Made by a program: the position numbers and the translations under genes
Notes under the pieces: generated by a model
What the model saw: the letters and a program-made list of their open reading frames with translations, nothing else
What the model was told of the DNA's origin: nothing
Database searches by the model: none
Shown here: in pieces, positions 53,814 to 64,000 of the stretch
Position numbering within the stretch: position 1 is the first letter of the stretch
Layout of the letters: every line of letters begins with the position of its first letter
NCBI GenBank assembly: GCA_023052935.1
Contig: JAJSOM010000047.1
Location: 1 to 64,000 of the forward strand
DNA: 64,000 bases
Direction of reading: 5' to 3'
Origin: Piezodorus guildinii
Taxonomy: Eukaryota; Arthropoda; Insecta; Hemiptera; Pentatomidae

Positions 53814-53819
<6 letters not shown>

Positions 53820-53876
<57 letters not shown>
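53820..53876. repeat. (TA)n microsatellite
   Basis: About 28 TA units at the 3' end of PLE 2. Confidence 0.95.
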
Positions 53877-53884
53877 CTCTTTTA

Positions 53885-54010
53885 ACTCTATCATTCTTTA
53901 ATTAGCAGCCGTCACTAACCCACTTTTTCGTAACTTTTCAATCCTGGCAACCCTCCAAGGTGACTAAAGAGAATAGGGCCTTTGGATCTGCTAAATTCTA
54001 GAAAACTTTA
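53885..54010 (+). pseudogene. Jockey ORF2 tail remnant
   Basis: The frame NPGNPPR, a stop, then LKRIGPLDLLNS is the eroded NPPRRLKRxWPRDLL terminus of the Jockey family. Only the last 30 or so codons remain. Confidence 0.55.
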
Positions 54011-54409
54011 CATTTGTTTGTATGTTTGTTAACAGTTGAAAACTTGAAGAGAAAAAAAATCCTCCAAGCTTGTTCCCCTCGATTCACCCTATTGGCTTCC
54101 AGAGAGCACCATTAATGGCAGCTCATTGCCTCGTATTATTGAATGGATTGGGTTTCCATTAACAGAACCTGTAATGGGGATGAGAGAGGTGAATGAGGCC
54201 TGGAGAATGAAGTTACTCGCTGGAAGCTTATATCAAACACTCCAGCGCCCTCTACTCTCGCTTGGAGGGGAATATATTACATTATATATGGTATATTGCA
54301 TAAATATATTATTTAGTAGTAATATACTACGCACATCCATCTTCCTTGTCTACCTAGCTCACCTGCCTTTTCTGTACTACTAGGTAAAATTATGCCGCTA
54401 TGATACGTC

Positions 54410-55060
54410 ATAAATGGCAGCCTTTTTATTTTATTTAATTTTTTTTATTTTTTTTATTTATTTTTTTTTTTTGAGGGTGATGGGAGGGGGCATTGTGCTT
54501 TCTAAGCGTAACAAACTATGGAGGACGCCTTACATCTCTTTGGTCTATCATGATTTTAGTATTTCCGACCTTTATATGCCTTTCCACAGAACAAAAAAAT
54601 ATGAATGTTCTCTTTTAGCCCGTTCCACTGTTTTCCGGAATACTCTCCCATCAAAAGTCCGTAATGCTCCCTCCCAATCTTCATTCGAATCTCTCCTTTT
54701 TCAACACTTTCTTGCTCCCTAATCAGATATCAACTAAATTGATTAAAGCAATTAAAGTGAGGTGAAAAATGTCTACACTTCTTAACATCAATGATAGTAA
54801 AGTTAAATTTTTATTCTTAATTAATCTATTATTTATTGTTTTGTTAATTCCAAATTACGGTTAGATATTATTGCACTTTTTTATTTATTTATCATTTTCT
54901 CATTAAAAATATTTTTGTATATTATAGTAATTATTGATGTTATTAGTTTTTTTTTGTGTGTGTGTTCTTTGGCCAGTTATAATTCTTATCTTTCTGTACA
55001 TTTAAGAGACCTTGTCCCAGAATCAAGTTCTTTTTTCATCATTCATTAATAATGGATCTA
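54410..55060 (+). mobile_element. LINE 3' end ('L3' family), plus
   Basis: A frame near 54,530-54,720 reads RSTVFRNTLPSKVRNAPSQS then FESLLFQHFLAP. The 3' UTR ends with 'gaccttgtcccagaatcaag', the same tail as the minus-strand copy at 10,595. A T-rich run starts it at 54,420-54,470. It has no catalytic domain. Confidence 0.65.
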
Positions 55061-55064
55061 TTTT

Positions 55065-55990
55065 CAAACTGGAAAAGATCATTTGAAGTATAAATTAATA
55101 GGGATATTGACAATAAAATATGGGAAAACATCAAAAAGGTGCGTCAAGGCTATGTAAATCAATGAAATAATACCGAATTCTATAGCTAGAATATTTTAGG
55201 CATGAGTTGTTGCTCCAGATATTTTGTGGCGTGAGGTGTGAAAGCTCCTGGAAGCACCCGGCAGTTTCCATTAAGGGAAGCCCCGCTTCTCTAAGCTTAT
55301 ACTACGCTTTTCCATCTCCTCTGTATCCTGTAGGGAAAAAAAGAAAAAAAAAAAACAGGCGAAAATCACGAGACTTTTTCAGAAACACAGATGTAGGAAT
55401 GAGTTCTTGGCATTTCCAAACCACGCTGATTGCCAGTAAATAAAACCCTGCAGAAGCTATATAATAGCCCAATAGAAATTCGTTATAATAATTTTCATTC
55501 TTGGACATTCGTCTCCTAGGAATAAAATACATCGAACTGAGCAAGTTCAATTGAGAATTTGATTTTCTAAAGGTATTATATTTACTTTAGACAATTTTAC
55601 AGGAAAAGAGAAAATCTGTTATTTATTTATTATTTGACTAATTTACCTAATAATGATTTTTAACGGTGTCAGCAATTTATCTTTTCGAATAATGACAAGT
55701 ATCTCATTATTTATTAAGAATAAAATATGGACATAGTACTTTTTGGAAAAAAAATCGAATAGATATAGTACTTTAAGGAAAAACTAGCGAACCAGCCCCT
55801 TTTTCGCACGGATGCTACTTGAATGAGGTGTAATTAATGTTTAGAATAGATCTTTCTGACCGATTTAGAGTTTATCGATTTAACAGTTTTAGCTTACCAG
55901 GAAAAAAAGTGTGATTTGTTAAGTTTATGTAGTTTTTATTTTAAATTGAAGGAGAAATAACGAAAAATTTAACTTTCCCAATTTTTTTTT
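55065..55990. other. Gene-free stretch
   Basis: No recognisable frame; a GC-richer patch at 55,205-55,330 gives nothing I can name. Confidence 0.45.
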
Positions 55991-56000
55991 AAATATATTT

Positions 56001-56400
56001 TTGGTGGGAAATGCGTGTTATTATTCAGTTGCTAAATTACTTAACTCGCGGCTTCTGCCTAAAAACTTAAAGGTTAGAATTTATAAAACTATTATTCTTT
56101 CGACGGTTCTTTACGGATGTGAAACGTGGCCGCTTACTTTGAAGGATGAACAACGGCTTATAGTTGATAGCATCGCGGAGGCTCAAATGGGCGCTTAAAG
56201 TTGTTGAGCTCGGTGAGGAACGGATTCCGAGAAAGTTGGTATTCGCAGTACCGACTGGCAGGCGTCCGAAAGGTAGGCCGAAGCGTCGATGGGAGGATTG
56301 CATTGAGGCTGATCTCGGGGGCTTGGGCTTGACCGGTGAACATTGAAGTTTGATGGTATCGGCATCGAACCCTCGGGTTCGGTTAGCCTATTATTATTAT
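56001..56400 (+). pseudogene. RTE-like LINE 3' fragment
   Basis: Reads VGNACYYSVAKLLNSRLLPK then IYKTIILSTVLYGCETWPLT. A deletion of about 110 bp relative to 28,570-28,680 then fuses QRLIV to DSIAE. The rest is in another frame: IASRRLKWALKVVELGEERI, then GRRPKGRPKRRWEDCIEADL. The (ATT)n tail is at 56,390. Confidence 0.82.
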
Positions 56401-57475
56401 ATTATAAATATATTTTTATTGAAATTTACAACTGTACAAAAAATACATCAAGTACATATGCTGAAATGTTATAACACATGAAATAAACATGAAAAGAAAC
56501 TGCCCATTGGCAGCACTCTTTGGTAGTGAGTCTAAACAACTAAACAAGAAGGTCTCAAGGCCATCTTCTTTTCAGACCCCTCGGAGGGTTATCAGGAATT
56601 GAAGAGGAAGCAAGGATTGAAACTAATGGATTAGAGTGGAGTGGAGTTTTTTAATGGAAAGTGTGATATTTGGTACGGGCCAAATCAGCAACATATGGAA
56701 CATTAAGGTCATTGTGGATGATTTTATTCGTGACAAAGTAAGGAGCGTTAAGGATTTTGCGAAGCATTTTGGATTCTAAGGATTGGATACGGGAAGAGTT
56801 TGATAGTTTAGTAAAGCCCCAAAGCTCAACTCCGTAGGTCCAGATAGGCCTTATGATGGTCATGTAAATGAGTCTTTTGTAATTAAGTGAAAGATTAGAG
56901 CGTCTGTCAAGTAATTGTTGGAGTAGCCGAAATCGTCGTGCAGTTTCCTTTCTTTTCAGTCTTGTATGCGGATTCCATGTAAGTCGTTTGTCAAGCAGGA
57001 GTCCTAAATAGTGGATCTGTTCAACCGGGACAAGCGGAATACCATTAAAGGACACTAGGGCAGGAGTTATAGGTATTCGACGAAGGGTAAAGGTATTTTG
57101 TTGGGATTTATTGGAATTGATTTTAATTCTCCAATTCTGACACCATACCTCAAGGTCTCTGATGTGGGATTGAGGAGTTCAAGAGGCAATAGTAGGATCG
57201 TTATTAACCGATAACACGCAATTGTCATCGGCATAGGTAGAAAGGAAGGTGTTAGGATGGGTTGGGATATCAGCTGTAAAGACTGTGTAGAGAATGGGTC
57301 CTAGGATACTGCCTTGAGGAACCCCAGCAGACTGGGTGAAAAGAGATGAATAAGAACTACTGTGGTTTATTTTGAATGATCTGTCGGAGAGGTAGGACTG
57401 GATGATTAGGAAATGTGTGGGAGGAAGGAATTTACGGAGTTTTACAGTAGTCCCGGGTGCCAGATCCGGCCAACC
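56401..57475 (-). mobile_element. Jockey-clade LINE 3' part, copy H (second family)
   Basis: 5'-truncated, inserted at the (ATT)n tail of the RTE-like fragment. The 3' end motif 'aaatatatttttattgaaat' (plus strand) is the family tail. The ORF2 part runs from about 56,560 to 57,450. Confidence 0.8.
56565..57450 (-). pseudogene. Jockey ORF2 fragment, broken (copy H)
   Basis: In order on the minus strand: FLPPTHFLIIQSYLSDRSFK, PQGSILGPILYTVY, and a FLSTYADDN-like block with the catalytic YADD retained. After frame breaks comes a long frame (56,651-57,055) with IPLVPVEQIHYLGLLLDKRL, TWNPHTRLKRKETARRFRLL and WTYGVELWGFTKLSNSSRIQ. The PPRRLK-type tail is near 56,575. Frameshifts make it inactive. 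Confidence 0.8.
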
Positions 57476-57479
57476 CGAA

Positions 57480-58185
57480 AAAATAAAATTGATTTGTACG
57501 TATGTATTCTAAATCTATTGAAATAACAAACGTTACTATCCTATTAGGTTTATTACTCTTTTATATATATTTATGTAAAGTATATGAGCTTACAACAACT
57601 TTATATTAACTCGTACGATTTATTTTGTTGCTTATTATGTTTTCTACATTCTTAGTGCTTTCCAACCATTTTCCGAATCAAATACCACTATTTTATTAGA
57701 ATGGGAGTTCCCAAAAAGTGTTAACGAAATTTATTAACGCGAAAAGAAGAAATACTATGAAAGGAACCTAATTTAATTAAAAACCTACCAGAACCCTTGC
57801 TGTTTGTTTTTAGTGTAAAAAAAAAACAACATAAAAACTGATTTTTAGGTTAAAATCATTTATAACAATAATAGCGGTGATTCAAGACATGCTAAATGAA
57901 TCAATAAAAAAATAAATAGATTAATGGTAATATATAACGGGGTTGGTTTACTATGCTGTATAATGGGAAATATAGCTCCTTTTGTAAGAAAATTAAACAA
58001 AAGGTTATCTGTTTACAAAGAATATAGCACGTTTTGAAATAAAATGAAATGCGACTGTTTTATGAAAATGTTGTTTACTAAGCCGGACCACTAAGCCAAG
58101 TGCACTCTGGTAACAAGGGATAAGCCTCGATGGGAAGATAACGTTATCGTTCTCGGCAGAATTACCAAGGAAGGGAAAGAGAAGA
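57480..58185. other. Gene-free stretch
   Basis: AT-rich; no frame or repeat recognised. Confidence 0.45.
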
Positions 58186-58187
58186 GA

Positions 58188-59045
<858 letters not shown>

Positions 59046-59229
59046 GAAAGGTAATAGCGGAGCAGTTAGTTACGAACCAGGGAACTCCACAACTTTTTTT
59101 TTTTTTTTAGGCTCAATTATTATTCCGGACAAATGCTTTTTTATTATTATAGCTAGCCCTCAATTGATAAGGAACCCTACCTTTTCTCTTATCTAAATTA
59201 TTATACTTCAATACGATTCTCTGTGACAT

Positions 59230-59422
59230 TGAAAAAAAAAAATGGTGTGTCCAACACACGACTTTCTCTTAATCTAGTAGTCAAAGTAAATTTTTAATAA
59301 AAATAGGATTTAACTATTTGGTGAGTGCAACACAGGACTTTGAAAATTCGATAAAATCAAATTAATAAAATTAAATTTGTATCTGATAAATGGATTTTCA
59401 AATAATAAAATAATTTAAAACA
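59230..59422 (+). repeat. Repeat R, copy 11 (left end, rearranged)
   Basis: 'tggtgtgtccaacacacg' with 'actttctcttaatc', and a second similar 'ggtgagtgcaacacagg' with 'actttga' 80 bp later, suggest two partial left ends. A SINE follows immediately. Confidence 0.55.
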
Positions 59423-59682
59423 CGGTTCACCTGTAGCATGGTGGCTAGCATAACAGCCTTCAATGCTAGATGTTACGAGTTCAAATTCGCAGTTGGTTCT
59501 AGGATTTTTTAATAGTAGTAAAAAATCCTTTGTTTTTCTGTCCTTCAGAGGGAACGTAAAAAGATGGTCCCGAGCGAGTGCGATGGCAGGTACTCGTTAA
59601 AGGTCCATATCCTAATTTAACCTTGATAGGCAAAATTTAGAACTCCCACTGACATTTAGGACACGAAAAATGAACAAACGAC
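59423..59682 (+). mobile_element. tRNA-derived SINE, copy 2
   Basis: A 260-bp relative of the SINE at 1,624-1,908. It has the A-box-like 'tagcatggtggctag', a B-box-like 'gagttcaaattcgc' and the shared body ('ctaggattttttaatag', 'atggtcccgag', 'ggcaggtactcgttaaag'). A 12-bp target duplication, taatttaaaaca, lies at 59,411-59,422 and 59,683-59,694. It defines both ends of the family independently of copy 1. Confidence 0.82.
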
Positions 59683-59694
59683 TAATTTAAAACA

Positions 59695-60597
59695 AATATA
59701 GATAACGATCTTCCAGTTTGATAGATATTTAATACTAATAAAAATGAAGACACTTAAACTGGGCGCAGATGACCAAATTTTAGTAGAATGTCTCGCCATG
59801 CCTTTTGTTTTGTCGGTGCCCAGGCGCTCAAAACACATTTGCTTCGATAACTTCTGTTTTTTTTTTTTTTGTTTTTTTTTTTTTTTAAAGCTAATCAATA
59901 TCATATGCGACAGTGAAACGTATTGTTTGGTAATCAAGCTAAAAAGAAATTAATTCAAGAAAAATGTTTATTTACGGATTAAATAAACTTGAAAGAAAGG
60001 GGAAAAAAAGGTTTTGCTCTACGAATGAACTGAAAATTCATGATATGAGTAATAAAAAAAAAAATCGTAATGAAATAAAACTGGGATGTAATCCTATTTT
60101 CCTTTTGCGCTACTGTTCCTTGCTCTTTACTCTCTGTAGCGGCCGGTGAACCTTCTCGTGAAATCGAACCAGATTCCTGGAGCCTATACCATAGATGTGA
60201 ATGGTTGTCGATTATTCCAGCACACTGCATCGAATTCATTGTGGTCCCTACAAGCACTAACCTATATTTATCCAAGCTTCACAGCGATTCCAAGAATTCC
60301 AGAACGAGCTATAGTGTATAGCAAAGATGGAAAATCAATAAAGCCACTATCCTAAGTGCCAAGGCACACCGTACGTGGGCTCTTCATCTAACGTTCTTGC
60401 AAAGTAAAACATTGTATGGATAGCTTCAAATTCTTAGGTTCTGAACGCTCAACTGTAGCTCATTATCTATCTGAGTATGTAATGTTCTCGAATTTCATGA
60501 AATATTGACCTACTTTAATTCCTAACAAGCTCGAATGATTCGTCGAAGAAGACAATTTTCTATCTATAAAATAGACAATGAACATAATATAATAAAA
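59695..60597. other. Gene-free stretch
   Basis: Contains T-runs at 59,858-59,886. The segment 60,120-60,355 is less AT-rich and has short open frames on both strands (69 and 98 codons), but no motif I recognise, so I do not call a gene. Confidence 0.45.
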
Positions 60598-61410
60598 AAG
60601 TCCGGTGCGCGCAGCACACGACTTTCACTTACCTCCGTTGTTAAAATCAATTTTAATAGTTTATAAGAATTTTTAAATACACTTAAAGATACAAAAAAAA
60701 CTGTCAAAGAATGGATTACATTGAACTTCAATAGAAACACGTGTTTTATTAAATAATCAATTATATTATTATCTATGACAATTAGATAGTTTTATCGGCT
60801 TTTCACTACTCTCCATTAACTTTTAAAATTGTGTGTGTAAGATAATATTTTTTCTAAAATCTTTATCTTTCCAACGGTATATTGTACGTCTATAATACTG
60901 TTTTAATATTAAAAAAACACAAATATCGAGTAAAAAAAATGTTGGTCTTTTCTCTTTTAGTTAATATATCGTATTCGTTCAATTATTTATTTATCAATTT
61001 TTATCAGTAATAAATAGATTATATAGTTATATTTAAGTGTATGTATGCATTTTTTAAATTATTTTTTATTCATAATATGCAGTATAATTTGTTTGTATGA
61101 TGTATATTTTGTAGACGTAATAGCCAGAAGATTAATACTTTAATGTACATTTATTTTATTCTTAGGGGACTAGCTGTCCCAGAATAAAAATTATTTTTTC
61201 ATTTCATTTTCATTTCATTTCATTTCATTTTCATTTCATTTTCATATTCATTTAATCTACAAAATCAAACGTACTTTAGACAAAGACAATTTAAAATTTC
61301 AGCATTTAAGCCCTGTCAGACTATTTCAATCAGAATTAAACTTACATGATATTAAAGCCCATTAAATTTTACGGCGATATATAGAGTTGATTAAAAACGG
61401 TTACAGCATT
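60598..61410 (+). repeat. Repeat R, copy 12, with an L3 tail inserted
   Basis: The left end 'gtccggtgcgcgcagcacacg' region with 'actttcacttacctccg' is well preserved, followed by 'aacggtatattgtacgtc'. Between about 61,005 and 61,250 lies an inserted LINE tail ('ggggactagctgtcccagaa') ending in a (TTTCA)n repeat. R then resumes ('tttaatctacaaaatcaa') to 61,410. Confidence 0.72.
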
Positions 61411-61532
61411 TAAGACATTATATTTCCAAACTCGTTGTTGAATAGGGCCATAGATTTACAAATAGCAAAATTAACTCTACAGGTAGATAGAAATGTATAT
61501 TCAATAACGAGTTTGGAAATATAATGTCTTAC
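61411..61532. mobile_element. Small hairpin element (MITE-like)
   Basis: The 32-bp arms 61,411-61,442 and 61,501-61,532 are reverse complements with one mismatch (outer bases 'taagacattatatttccaaa'). They enclose a loop of about 58 bp and sit within repeat R. This could be a tiny inverted-repeat transposon or a local inverted duplication. Confidence 0.55.
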
Positions 61533-61651
61533 CTGTCTCAGCAATGTCCATTGTTAAATAAAAGCAAAAAGACTTTGCTCTAAATACACCATGAACACCA
61601 GAAATGGCCATCGAATAAAGATAATCTTATTAGGCACTGCCGGTTATTAGG

Positions 61652-61830
61652 CACTTGTGCGAACAGGAATGATTCACTCATTTACTATTTATTTTTAAAC
61701 ACGGTATTGCGAGAAATATTAGTATTTAGGGTTTAGGGTATTGTTAACTAATAATAAAAAGGTGAAGCACTGGAAAATTCCAAACTTTTGACTTGACTTT
61801 TGTCCACCTAAATTGGTGATTTAGCCCACT
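61652..61830 (+). repeat. Local direct repeat, copy 1
   Basis: 'cttgtgcgaacaggaatgat' to 'ccacctaaattggtg' recurs at 62,360-62,515, about 707 bp downstream in the same direction, with moderate divergence. It could be a segmental duplication or two copies of an unknown repeat. Confidence 0.7.
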
Positions 61831-61832
61831 GT

Positions 61833-62355
61833 GCGGCGATATACGGTGAGAAATAGGGTATGTGTAGGTGAGGTGAAAGTACTTCCGCGAGAGTAGAGGG
61901 TGGTGAAAACTGCGTGAGAGTAAAAGTATGCGCGTGTATACGGTGAGAGTACGCAACACTACTTGGCAAAATGGCGGATGTGTGAACAGATGATTATTCA
62001 GGAAAGTTGTTGAAAAGGTTGGTTAGCTCTGTTTAGGTTACCAAGTTCTTATGTAAAGATGAATGTTTAATTGGTGTCATCTTGTTTTAATAATAATAAG
62101 AGTAATGTCTAAAAATTTTTTCGACATTTTTATACAAATTTACTTACTAACCAACTACAATAGTAAACAAAAAAAGTGACAAATGACGGGAACATGCACG
62201 CCACCTATGACAGCAACATTGCTTTGTAAACTCACTTTAAATTTTTTCTATTTCGATTTCGATTTTTAACGCAAAAAAATATTATGAATCTCAGACTATA
62301 ATACAAATATATATATAATATAATTTTCTAATAAATAACTATAGAAATAAAATGT
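61833..62355. other. Gene-free stretch between the direct repeats
   Basis: Includes a purine-rich part with repeated 'ggtgagagta' (61,840-61,960). No gene recognised. Confidence 0.45.
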
Positions 62356-62359
62356 GATC

Positions 62360-62515
62360 CTTGTGCGAACAGGAATGATTCACTCATTTAATATTTATTT
62401 TTAAACACGGTATGGCGGCAAATATTACAATTTAGGGTCTTGTTAACTAATAATGAAAAAGGTCAAGCACTCAAAAATTTCAAAACTTGTGTCCACCTAA
62501 ATTGGTGGTTTTGTC
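62360..62515 (+). repeat. Local direct repeat, copy 2
   Basis: See the copy at 61,652. It differs by small deletions and substitutions ('tttaatatttatttttaaac' here). Confidence 0.7.
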
Positions 62516-62554
62516 CTGTGTGCCTCGGCTGACAGAATTATTTTTTTTTTATTT

Positions 62555-63290
62555 CAGCCGTGGAGTGTGGACTCTAAGGTATGGAGACCCTTCTGGAGCA
62601 TACCTAGCCTTCATAAAGTGGTCACCCAAAGATTAAACATTATTATTAAGCAGCAAAAATGGATAGATCATCGTTGAAATACTTGGCTCGTTCCTCCGTC
62701 CTTTTCAAGGAGGGTTGTTCCATGGATTTTACAGTATAACATGATTAAACTTGAACTGGTGAGGTGGGGTCTTCAGGACCACAGGGCCTCGTTAAACTTT
62801 AATTTAATGAATCCCACTGTCCCGATCCGATCGGCTTGTGAAAACCTGACATTTCCTGTCTTGACGTGATTGTGAAATAGCATCCTTTTTTAGTCAGTTT
62901 TTATCAAGCATTGCTTTAGGACAGTGTTATTGGGCTCCTAGAGACCCCACTTTACCGTTACTGTTCGGATTTTTCGAAAGTGTGTTTTTCAATTGTTGAA
63001 AGAAATTTCTCGTGATCGTGTTATTTTACGCAGCTTTTTAGTTTTATTAAGAAGCTGGGATCATCCTTGTTAAAAGATCACATGACCAGAAGGTCGGAAA
63101 ATCTCAGATTTCCCTAAAAGCTTCGGATTAAAGCTCAATCATTATTGAGGAATAAAAACCAGAAGAATCTAAAACATGCAGTCAGGAGGCCCCTCCGAAG
63201 AAAAGGAGATGTTATTTCTGTCCAAGAAACAAGGATAGGATTAAATGTATAGTTAGTATTAAATGTAAACAAAATATTTGTGGGCAATGT
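62555..63290 (-). other. Dispersed repeat piece, then gene-free stretch
   Basis: 62,555-62,640 is an inverted match of 36,510-36,592 ('ggtatggagacccttct'). The remainder to 63,290 is less AT-rich than its surroundings but shows no recognisable frame. Confidence 0.45.
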
Positions 63291-63299
63291 TCGGTTTTC

Positions 63300-63890
63300 T
63301 ATTGCGAAAATTGAGCCTAATCATATTTAAGACCACTATACATCGGAGATGTTACAGCAACTTTTTCATCAGCATCGGGTAACCAAAAGAGCCACTTAAT
63401 ACTATGCATTTTGCAATTTTTTACGATTTTATCAAGAACGGCTCTAATGATTTTGATTAAACTCGCTATATTGATGTAAAATTAAATAGGATTTAATATC
63501 ATGTAGGTTTCATTGTGATTGAAATTGTCTTACAAGGCGTAAATGTAATACATTTCGAAAGATTAACCATAACATCTTAATGACAATGATGATAGACGGC
63601 TAAATATACAAGTTGGACGAATTTGATGAGACACTAAAGGATAAAAGAGCAAAACTACTTTTTTTTATGATTTTTTAAAAAATAATTAAACATTAATTAG
63701 ACGTATAATATACCGTTGGAAAGAGAAAGATTTCGGAAAAATTTTATCTGATACATCAAGTTGTGATAGGTAATATAAAGTAACGAACAAGAGATAATCT
63801 TATTACTGATTAACAATTTTATGCAGTTTTATTATTTAATCAAAATCATATGTTTCCAAGGAAAATGAATACACGTTTTATTAAAATAAA
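63300..63890 (-). repeat. Repeat R, copy 13 (minus)
   Basis: Contains 'gagatgttacagcaac', 'aagagccacttaatac', 'atgattttgattaaactcgc' and 'aatataccgttggaaag'. The actttcacttac ends are not seen. Confidence 0.72.
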
Positions 63891-63904
63891 CTTTAGATAT
63901 TTTA

Positions 63905-64000
63905 CTTTCACTTACTATATATAGTAAGGGGAAGTATTGCGATCGTGAAAATATTCGAATTCCAGTTTTTAACGGAAATACACGTTTTAGGGTCCCTGAG
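63905..64000 (-). repeat. Repeat R, copy 14 (minus), cut by window edge
   Basis: Starts with 'actttcacttactatatata' and continues 'attgcgatcgtgaaaatatt' and 'ggaaatacacgttttaggg' to the edge. It lies directly after copy 13 in the same orientation. Confidence 0.8.

Larger units (their letters stand above)
50531..53819 (+). mobile_element. Penelope-like element 2 with direct and inverted terminal copies
   Basis: Order: (i) 50,531-50,725, a direct copy of the 3' terminal sequence (53,500-53,815) with an internal deletion; (ii) 50,773-51,214, an inverted copy of 53,158-53,598; (iii) the coding body 51,274-53,341; (iv) the 3' terminal sequence to about 53,815. Tandem plus inverted partial copies are characteristic of PLEs. 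A (TA)n tract follows at 53,820-53,876, so no target duplication can be read. Confidence 0.83.

Noticed and set aside
60146..60355. Possible host exon (69 codons plus; 98-codon frame on the minus strand)
   Set aside because: No recognisable motif, no splice context I could support, and overlapping open frames on both strands.

Overview
The window reads as repeat-dense, AT-rich nuclear DNA from an arthropod, most likely an insect. I assign this from the types of mobile elements, not from any host gene. They are Jockey-clade LINEs with zinc-knuckle ORF1 proteins, an RTE-like LINE ending in (ATT)n, Penelope-like elements (PLEs) with GIY-YIG nucleases, Tc1 and mariner remnants and a tRNA-derived SINE. 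I found no convincing single-copy host gene, rRNA, tRNA gene or CRISPR array. Nearly every long reading frame belongs to a retroelement.

Layout. 0-10 kb: copies of an unclassified interspersed repeat (here 'repeat R'), one holding a SINE and another holding a readable pile-up: R is split by an antisense RTE-like LINE, that LINE is split by a full-length Jockey element (A), and the same R copy is split again by a Tc1 element. 10-27 kb: a LINE 3' end, a 5'-truncated Jockey copy (B), R, a full-length Jockey copy (C) inside an older LINE, and a short Jockey 3' end (D). 27-32 kb: an R copy holding an RTE-like fragment, then another R copy holding Jockey fragment E. 32.9-35.9 kb: a PLE with a 0.92-kb inverted copy of its own 3' end. 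36-43 kb: fragments of several LINEs, some nested. 43.9-45.6 kb: a Jockey-type element with an intact ORF1 and no ORF2. 46.1-46.8 kb: an internally deleted mariner. 46.9-50.4 kb: a foldback-type element with long inverted arms built of 109-bp tandem units and 21-bp units at the tips. 50.5-53.8 kb: a second PLE with both direct and inverted terminal copies. 54-57.5 kb: LINE fragments. 58.2-59.0 kb: a long (GA)n tract. 59-64 kb: R copies, a second SINE, a small hairpin element and a local duplication.

How the parts relate. The Jockey ORF1 proteins would coat element RNA and the ORF2 proteins (endonuclease plus reverse transcriptase) would copy it into the genome. Copy A keeps both frames open and has a perfect 13-bp target-site duplication, so it is the best candidate for an active element. 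The SINEs, the ORF1-only element and the foldback element lack their own enzymes and would depend on proteins supplied elsewhere. Target-site duplications that I could read by eye bracket at least ten insertions, so relative insertion order can be established in several places. All family assignments rest on motif recognition; no database search was possible.
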